From the NCBI GenBank assembly GCA_012295225.1, contig WMKK01000008.1, positions 310,001 to 374,000 of the forward strand: a stretch of DNA of 64,000 nt, written 5' to 3'. Of this stretch, positions 58,220 through 64,000 are shown in pieces. The position numbers and the translations under genes are program-made. A model generated the notes under the pieces. That model saw only the letters and a list, made by a program, of their open reading frames with translations. It made no database searches and was not told the DNA's origin. This DNA is from Ostreococcus mediterraneus (taxonomy: Eukaryota; Chlorophyta; Mamiellophyceae; Mamiellales; Bathycoccaceae). Position 1 is the stretch's first letter; every line of letters begins with the position of its first letter.

Positions 58220-58651
58220 TTAACCACCGAATATTCGAAACGCGACACCGACGGCGGCGAAGCCTACTGAGACGCCGGCGCCGAGGACGAAGGCGCTCGC
58301 CACCTGGCTCACGACGCCGCCACCCGCGGCGTCCATGGGAACGAACGCCCCACGCGGGGCGCCGATCGCGGTGTTTCCAGTCGGTCTCGGCGCGCCTACG
58401 GCGGTTGTTTCGTCGGTGTCAACGTTCCACCAGTATATTCCTTGAGGCGAACGCACGGGACGCCACTCGCTCGCGCGGTGGACGACAGCTTTGGTTGACG
58501 ACGCCGACGGCGACGACGCCGACGGCGACGCTGACGACGGCGACGCTGACGACGACGAGGAGGCGTTCGACCCGCGCGCGGGTGTGGCTGTGTAGTCGCG
58601 CGCCCGCGCACACGCGCGCCGGAGAATCGATGTAGGCGGCGCGCGCGTCAT
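58220..58651 (-). CDS. WW-like domain protein with targeting peptide and C-terminal membrane helix
   Basis: A 143-residue protein. N-terminus RILRRACARARDYTATPARG looks like a mitochondrial or plastid presequence; a Ser/Ala/Pro-rich linker, encoded by a GAC/GCC repeat, follows. Residues 63-90 read WRPVRSPQGIYWWNVDTDETTAVGAP, which has the first Trp, YWWN, T and TT positions of a WW domain but is short. The last 35 residues contain a hydrophobic glycine-rich helix (VASAFVLGAGVSVGFAAVGVAF). A WW module on a short organellar membrane protein is unusual. ATG at 58651. Confidence 0.6.
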   Translation of the reverse strand: MTRAPPTSILRRACARARDYTATPARGSNASSSSSASPSSASPSASSPSASSTKAVVHRASEWRPVRSPQGIYWWNVDTDETTAVGAPRPTGNTAIGAPRGAFVPMDAAGGGVVSQVASAFVLGAGVSVGFAAVGVAFRIFGG

Positions 58652-58784
58652 GCTCTGCAGAGGTGGGACGCGAACGGTTCGCGCGTCTGTCGCTTTGCGG
58701 CGTCGAAGAAAGAAGTCTTTTGGTATTGAAAGCTAAGGTTCTACGGTAGTATGAGTGCGACTGATCATGATGATATGATTGTCT

Positions 58785-60280
58785 TTAGTACGCTTGCGCC
58801 TGCGTGTTCGCTAACACTGCTTGCGTGAGACTCTTCGTCTTGGACATCAACGCCTTGGTCTTTTCGATGATTTGCTCATTCACAGACTTGACGTCGGTGT
58901 GCATGAGCACGTAGCCCGCCTCGCTATCAATCTTGGCGTTGAGCTTGTTGGCGCGGATGAGATTGGCGATCCACGACTCAACTTCTTCGGCGGACATGCC
59001 CAATCGTTCGGCCAATCCAGCGATGCTGACGCGCTTGTTCACCTTGCAGTAGCTTTCGATGACGTACGAGCGCGCGCTTTCGAGAAACGCCGACTTGCAC
59101 CCCACCAAGAAGAAGTCACCGTCAAGCAAAGCGTCGCACGCCTTGAGTGAATCTTGCGCCTTGCTGAAGTCGAATTCAACGAAAAGTGCGAGTACAAAGT
59201 CGAGCACCGGATCACGGTAGGTGTCGCTTTGAATAATCTTCACTAAATCCTTCAACATGCTCTTACGCTTCTTGTTGGTCACCACAGCCACGGCGAGGTA
59301 ACGCATGAGGTAAGGCGCCTCTTGTTGTACCGCCTGCACGTACTTTTCTTGAAACATCACATCCATGATCAAGTTGCGGCCATTCAGGTGGTTGAAAAAC
59401 ACAAACAAACTCGCGTGCAACAACCACGCGCGTTGCTTCATCTTGGCCAACGCGCTCGTGCTCGTGTTGCTTTCTATGGCATCACGCAATCTATTCATGT
59501 CATCCAAAGCACCTTGCCAGTTTCGCGTCAAGATATCCGCAGCATATTTACCCCACAGCGCACTCTCGCATCTCGCGGCATCCGTGCTCAATAATTGCAC
59601 CACGCCGAGGTGCGCGGCGGCGGCGACGTAGTCTCCGCACTCGTACTGAAACTTGGCAAACTTGAACAACGCTTCGACATCCTCCGCCTCAATGCCGTGA
59701 TTCTCCTTGGCAAACTTGACGTTAAAAGTCTTATCACGACTTAATTGATTCACAGCTACGACATCACTCGCAAACTTCACCGCCTTGGCCGCCGCCGCGC
59801 TCAGCGTCCCGTGCGCCTCGATCGCCGCCGCCCGCTTCGCCTTCATCTCCGCCGTAGGTTCCCCACCATTCACCTCCTTGTGCACATCCGCCGCAAAATC
59901 ACACATATTCGTCTTATTCAACACATCCAACTTAGCCTTGAGAACATCCTTGGCGTCATACGTCCCCTTCGCGCCCGCGAATTCGAGCAACGGAAGCACC
60001 AAGTGCGCCTCCACCCGCGCGGCAATCTGCTCACGTTCAAACCACGCACACGCAACACCCGTCAGTATCTCATCACCGCGCACTCGCGTCACGCCCATCA
60101 CACACCACCCATGCGCGCGCGTGCCGTCACCCCCCATCGACGACCGACGACGCCGTCGACGCCTCCACCGTCAGCACACAAACCCTCGTCGTCAGCGATC
60201 GCGCACGCGCGAACGCGAACACCTCACGCGCGTCGACGCCGACGCCGACGCCGACGCACCGTCGCGGTTAAATCCGTCAT
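58785..60280 (-). CDS. EIF3E: Translation initiation factor eIF3 subunit e (INT6), two exons
   Basis: Proposed CDS: exon 1 60280-60260 and exon 2 60026-58785, 420 residues. Exon 1 gives MTDLTAT and exon 2 begins IAARVEAHLVLPLLEF, matching the conserved N-terminus of eIF3e. The rest is the eIF3e alpha solenoid ending in a PCI domain (LDFVLALFVEFDFSKAQDSL, RLGMSAEEVESWIANLI) and a short tail. eIF3e is a core subunit of eIF3 in 43S pre-initiation complexes. The longer single-exon frame from 60137 reads through intron sequence with no family likeness. Confidence 0.9.
60027..60259 (-). other. eIF3e intron
   Basis: 233-nt phase-0 intron: donor ACG|GTGCGT, branch-like ACTGAC near 60063, acceptor GAGCAG. 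It joins DLTAT to IAARV. Confidence 0.8.
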
Positions 60281-60726
60281 ACTCGCGCGCTCGAACCCGC
60301 GCGCGTCGTCGTCGACCCCGTCGTCGCAAGCCAACGCGCGCCGTGGACTCGCGTTCGCGCGCACGCGCCCCGCGCGGGCGTCGACGACCCATAGTGCGCT
60401 CTCGCCGTCAGCCGACGTCGCGTCTTCGCGACATAGTTTCGCGACCTATAAGGCTGGAAAAGAGATTTCTATATTTCTATACTTTTCTCGGACATTCGGC
60501 GCGGATGTATAGACCTCGGAAACGTGCGAAGAGCGATTTCTACATGACTCTCCCGACGACTCAAATAGCGCGTGGCGACGGACACGCGCGTCAAAAGACG
60601 CGCGAAACGAAGCAAACGACGCGTCGACTACCGCGCGTCGTTCGTCGTTCAAGGCTTGGAGTTGCGCGCCCTGATGATGGAGCACTTACGTGTACACGAT
60701 TCTATGCACAAACAGCACTGTGACAT
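60281..60726. promoter_or_regulatory. Upstream region of eIF3e
   Basis: 446 bp before the second MITE, without a supported gene. It has an AT-rich stretch around 60462-60485 (GATTTCTATATTTCTATAC) that could hold the eIF3e core promoter, and open frames of unlikely composition on both strands. Confidence 0.35.
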
Positions 60727-61119
60727 GGTCACTTGTGCTTGAAATTTCCTTAAAATTCTTCATAACTCGGGCCCGAGTTATGAAGATTTTTAAGGTTTCT
60801 TCATAACTCGGGACTGGTCAATCCTTGAGTTAATTTCGAGGGGGTCGAGTTAGGCCCAAGTTATGAAAATCATCTCTTAGTCACGTGACGCATAATTCGG
60901 ACAAATGGAGGTGAACGGAATCGAGTACGATCGGGGATCACAGTTCATGACTCGTCGAAGCGCCCGAGTTATGAAGGAGGTATGAACATGAGCTCTTGGT
61001 CATTTTCGCATAACTCGTGTCTAAAAGGTACGACGCGCTCTGCCCTGAGAGACATCTTCATAACTCGGGTATTAAGTCCGAGTTATGCCCGAGTTATGAA
61101 GGTCTACTCTTCGTCACCC
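60727..61119. mobile_element. Second, diverged copy of the MITE family
   Basis: It shares with the 55-kb element a central GTCAATCCTTGAGTTAATT segment (60817-60835), a palindrome at the same place (a perfect 30-bp palindrome at 60757-60786, CTTCATAACTCGGGCCCGAG core), repeated CTCTTAG/GAGCTCTTGG near the right half, and a right terminus CTCTTCGTCACCC followed by TTA. The left terminus is not recognisable, so it is probably truncated or eroded. There is no ORF. Confidence 0.6.
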
Positions 61120-61311
61120 TTAGGCCTCGCTTCTTTTAGTTTTAATCTGACTTCACTTTTTCGCTCTGTATATCTTACAACCTACCGCTATCTGTCGTTC
61201 TTAGGCACAACTTACAGGCACGATCGCAGATCGCAGATCGCGCGCGCGCGGCGTTCGCGGTCCACGACGCGCGGCGTCGGCGACCGCCAGAGATTCGCGC
61301 GCGTCGTCGCC

Positions 61312-62748
61312 ATGGCGGTCGTGCCCGGGGCGTACGTCCCCGTCGACGGCGATGGGCGATGCATCATCGCGCGCAACGCCACGCCGCACATCTCCGCGAG
61401 CGCGGCGGCGCGCGCGGTGGAGCTCGTGCTCGCGCGCGCGGCGCCGCCGAGCGCGGGCGCGAGCGCGAACGCGAGCGCGGACGCGGCGCCGTCGGCGCGC
61501 GCGCGCGCGGTGGCGTCGAAGACGTGGCGACGACGCGATGCGCCGCGCGTGGCGACGCCGGAGGCGTTCGTCATGGACCCGTCGAGGCGCGAGGTCGAGC
61601 GCGAGCGCGCGTGCGTCGTGGGCGAGCGCGTGGTGCGCGTGAGCGTGGTGTGTCAGGAGGGATGTTATCCACACAAGGAGTACCACGTGAATCAGGATTG
61701 TTACGTCGTCGCTGAGCGACAGGAGTTGGTGTATGCGGATGGTGGGGGTGTGCATGCGTGTGGTGAAGCGTCGCATGGGCGTGGCGTGTGTGGGGAGCTG
61801 TTGCTTGGGGTGTTTGATGGGCACGGGAAGCGCGGGGAGGATTGCGCGCAAATCGCGAGCGGGTACTTTACGGGGACGTTGATCGGGGAAACATCCGAGA
61901 CGGAGGCGTTGGATGCGTCGTATGCGCGTGCGTTTGAAAAGGTGAATGAGGAAGTGTGTGAGATAATGGGTGAGGATGCGAGTTTTTCGGGATCGACGGC
62001 GATTACGGCGTTGTTCGACGCGGATGGTACGGTGCGCGTGGGCAACGTCGGGGACTCGAGGTGCGTGGTGGGGATTCGAGTGGCGAATGATGAATTGCCA
62101 TTGAATAGACATACGAAGACGTGGAATGTATTGGACTTGACGCACGATCAGACGTGCTTTCGCGCCGATGAGCGAGCGCGTATGAAGGCTCAAGCTGAAA
62201 GTCCGATGATGTTTGCCACCATTGGCATGGTGCTCGGCGAGACGCCTTCGCACGAAGAATTTGGTGATGGCGAGCCTGGATCGGATGAAGAATACTGCGA
62301 CGATCCGCCGCGTGTATTTATGTCTGGATATCGGTTTCCTGGATGCGCGTTCACGCGCTCGATTGGGGATACCGTGGGTAAAGCGTTGGGGGTTTCGGCG
62401 ACGCCAGAGATGAGCACGCACGACTTGAACGCGTCGCCGACGACGCAATGCGTCGTCATCGCATCTGATGGCGTGTTTGAGTTCATGTCGAGTGGAGAAA
62501 CCATGGCTATTGCTGAACGTCACTATTTAGAAGGAGGAGAAGGCGCGTCTGAGCGTGCTGCCGAAGAAATAGTGCAAGCCGCGTACGCGCGCTGGCAAGA
62601 GCAAGACGAACGCGCCGACGACGTCACGGCGATTGTCGCGTTCATTTACCCCAGTGACGAAGTCACCATTCACCCCAGCAACGACGTTGTGGCTACGATT
62701 CAGCTTAACGACGTGTCTAAAATCATGGGGGCAATGACTGTTTCGTAG
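61312..62748 (+). CDS. PP2C-family protein phosphatase
   Basis: A 478-residue protein serine/threonine phosphatase. After an Ala/Arg-rich N-terminus (about 115 residues, low complexity) come the PP2C motifs in order: NQDCYV with the metal-binding aspartate, GVFDGHGKRG, GSTAITALFD, VGNVGDSRCVVG, THDQTCFRADERARM, FTRSIGDTVGKALG, ASDGVFEFMSS and a final ADDVTAIVAFI. The order VLDLTHDQTCFR...YRFPGCAFTRSIGD is like the phosphatase half of the land-plant PP2C/cyclic-nucleotide kinase fusion (Arabidopsis At2g20050 type); the kinase-like half is a separate gene 57 kb away in this window. Start at the ATG at 61312; earlier ATGs lie in MITE sequence. TGTAA is at 62813. Confidence 0.9.
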   Translation: MAVVPGAYVPVDGDGRCIIARNATPHISASAAARAVELVLARAAPPSAGASANASADAAPSARARAVASKTWRRRDAPRVATPEAFVMDPSRREVERERACVVGERVVRVSVVCQEGCYPHKEYHVNQDCYVVAERQELVYADGGGVHACGEASHGRGVCGELLLGVFDGHGKRGEDCAQIASGYFTGTLIGETSETEALDASYARAFEKVNEEVCEIMGEDASFSGSTAITALFDADGTVRVGNVGDSRCVVGIRVANDELPLNRHTKTWNVLDLTHDQTCFRADERARMKAQAESPMMFATIGMVLGETPSHEEFGDGEPGSDEEYCDDPPRVFMSGYRFPGCAFTRSIGDTVGKALGVSATPEMSTHDLNASPTTQCVVIASDGVFEFMSSGETMAIAERHYLEGGEGASERAAEEIVQAAYARWQEQDERADDVTAIVAFIYPSDEVTIHPSNDVVATIQLNDVSKIMGAMTVS

Positions 62749-62873
62749 GACAAACGCGCCGCCCCCGCTGTTTATGCTTCGTAAAATAATATTACTGTAG
62801 CGAGAGTGTTGTTGTAATAAATGCCTTTCTTTGTTAAACAAGTTTGCTAGTCGACTTGCGCCTTGAGCCGCTC

Positions 62874-64000
62874 CTACACCACCTCCCTCTCCAAAATACG
62901 TTTCGCCTTTTCCAGCTGCTCCTCAGTCGTCTCAGCGGGCGCCTCACGTTCGTACTTGATTTCGATGTCAGATCCGGCGGTATCGGGGGCGTCGATGGAT
63001 CCAGAAATCGTGTCGACGTCGTCGAGCGACGACAGCGGCGCACCATACACGTAAGATCCACTCATCTCGTCCCCACCAGTGCCCGGACGACGCTTAAGCT
63101 TTACGTGTAAACCGTTCGTCGTGTGAATGGTCGCTCCGGTGGTCATGCCGCACTCGCCGTCTGGGTGAAACTTTTCGTCGAGCTCAAAGTCAAAGCGGCG
63201 CATAATCATCGCCAGAGACACAATGGATTCAAACATTGCGAACTGGTCGCCGACACACTTTCGCTGACCGCCGCCGAAAGGCAAGTACGCGTACTCTTCC
63301 GTGTACTCGTTCGGCATCGGGGCATCGATAGGAAATCTCTCCGGCTTGAACGTGTCTGGCTCATCCCAAATTCTAGGATTGCGGTGCAAGTTCCACACAG
63401 AAATGAAGAAATCTGTGCCTGCATCGATGTTGTAGCCACCGAGCGTGACTGGTTCTAACGCGCGTCGAATCAACACGGGCGGCTGCGGGTACAAACGCAT
63501 CGATTCATTGATGACGCGAGTCGTGTACTTGAGCTCGCGCATATCCGCGACGGTGGGGTTGCGGTCGCCGCACACTCGGTCGACTTCTTCGAACACCTTC
63601 GCCTTCACCTCCGGGTGTTTCGCGAGCAAGAACGTCGTCCACGTCAACACCGCGGCGGTGGTTTCGTGTCCAGCAATGAGCAACGTCATCAAGTCGTCGC
63701 GCAATTGCTTGGATGTGACGTCGTCGCCGCTGGCGATGAGAAAGTGTAAAATACTCGGATCTTCAGTGTTCATGTACTCCTCCACAAACTCTTCATCCTC
63801 TTCCTCGACTAAAGTCTTGCATCGAGAGATGAGCTTGTTCAAAGTTTCATTCACCAACACCAACGCTTCTTCGCACTTGCGCTGACGGGGCACGAGCCAG
63901 CGAAGGGGAGGAACTTTCCAATACGGAATGAACGTCACGCTTCTGTATTCGGCTTCGCGCAAGACGGTGTACACCGCCTTGATCACCGGATCATCCGTAG
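62874..64000 (-). CDS. Cytochrome P450, CYP97A-like carotenoid hydroxylase, truncated by window edge
   Basis: The frame is open to the window end, so the N-terminal part lies outside. The visible 370 residues contain the I-helix AGHETTAAVL (about residue 110), ExxR in NESMRLYP, PERF, the heme-binding FGGGQRKCVGDQFAMFE with the axial cysteine, and a CYP97-style TTGATIHTTNGLHVKLKRR ending. The segment SILHFLIASGDDVTSKQLRDD and YTTRVINESMRLYPQPPVLIRR closely match land-plant LUT5 (CYP97A), the beta-ring hydroxylase acting on alpha-carotene to make lutein precursors in plastids. Terminal residues differ from LUT5 (short acidic tail). Confidence 0.85.
   Translation of the reverse strand, partial: TDDPVIKAVYTVLREAEYRSVTFIPYWKVPPLRWLVPRQRKCEEALVLVNETLNKLISRCKTLVEEEDEEFVEEYMNTEDPSILHFLIASGDDVTSKQLRDDLMTLLIAGHETTAAVLTWTTFLLAKHPEVKAKVFEEVDRVCGDRNPTVADMRELKYTTRVINESMRLYPQPPVLIRRALEPVTLGGYNIDAGTDFFISVWNLHRNPRIWDEPDTFKPERFPIDAPMPNEYTEEYAYLPFGGGQRKCVGDQFAMFESIVSLAMIMRRFDFELDEKFHPDGECGMTTGATIHTTNGLHVKLKRRPGTGGDEMSGSYVYGAPLSSLDDVDTISGSIDAPDTAGSDIEIKYEREAPAETTEEQLEKAKRILEREVV

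Noticed and set aside
60027-60137. N-terminal extension of eIF3e from the in-frame ATG at 60137
   Set aside because: The 37 codons do not resemble eIF3e and include splice-acceptor and branch signals; the exon at 60260-60280 gives the conserved start.
60982-61311. N-terminal extension of PP2C upstream of 61312
   Set aside because: It lies in the MITE and the leader; the composition is unlike PP2C proteins.
61201-62523. 440-residue minus-strand ORF across the PP2C gene
   Set aside because: Arg/His-rich shadow of the real PP2C frame, which carries all catalytic motifs.
1-64000. tRNA or rRNA genes, viral or Polinton-like elements
   Set aside because: No cloverleaf, rRNA core, capsid, integrase or reverse-transcriptase text was noticed in the gaps or frames.

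Overview
This window is plant-lineage nuclear DNA from a very compact unicellular eukaryote, most likely a picoplanktonic green alga of the Mamiellales (Ostreococcus or a close relative). The reasons are: large uninterrupted ORFs packed at about one gene per 2 kb on both strands; GC-rich coding DNA full of Arg and Ala codons; gaps of mostly 60-250 bp; a gene set that is clearly eukaryotic and plant-like (P-class PPR protein, lumenal FKBP13-like immunophilin, CYP97A-type carotenoid hydroxylase, UPL6-like HECT ligase, AP-2 alpha, TAF2, eIF3e); and a few short GT-AG introns near the 5' ends of genes. The organism name is an inference; no marker gene such as rRNA is present.

Layout. 1-13 kb: 3' part of a RAD16-type SNF2/RING repair ATPase, a cGMP-dependent-type kinase, a PPR protein, an APH-fold kinase, a 2-oxoglutarate dioxygenase, a membrane apyrase and a lysine-methyltransferase-like protein. 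14-29 kb: URB2/NPA2 ribosome-biogenesis factor, an MCTP C-terminal-like membrane protein, TAF2 (three exons), HECT E3 ligase, KLHDC4-like kelch protein and Derlin (two exons). 29-45 kb: AP-2 alpha adaptin (two exons), a secreted IPT/TIG-repeat protein, a radical-SAM-like protein lacking its cysteines, a Treslin/SLD3-like replication protein, an OSCA/TMEM63-type channel, a possible 66-residue protein with an in-frame TGA, and FKBP13. 45-64 kb: an unknown membrane protein, HACD dehydratase, DBP2 helicase, PepN-type aminopeptidase, a mitochondrial carrier, ERA GTPase, a tail-anchored coiled-coil protein, a Cys-loop ligand-gated ion channel, a WW-like membrane protein, eIF3e (two exons), a PP2C phosphatase and the 3' part of a CYP97A-like P450.

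The genes form no operon or pathway cluster; they are housekeeping and signalling genes in mixed orientation. Two structural points matter when reading them. First, four genes (TAF2, Derlin, AP-2 alpha, eIF3e) have N-termini that lie in separate upstream exons; five introns of 124-233 nt, each with a CTGAC or CTAAC branch-point-like motif, can be placed by protein homology. Second, two related non-coding AT-richer elements (55346-55824 and about 60727-61119) look like miniature inverted-repeat transposable elements, the first with TAA target duplications.

Most notable: a Cys-loop receptor with an exact 13-residue loop in a green-lineage genome; a radical-SAM homologue whose Cys cluster is gone; separate PKG-like and PP2C genes that resemble the two halves of a protein fused in land plants; a candidate Treslin; a two-copy MITE family; and a small ORF interrupted only by a TGA at codon 5. 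No rRNA, tRNA, CRISPR array or virus-derived element was seen.
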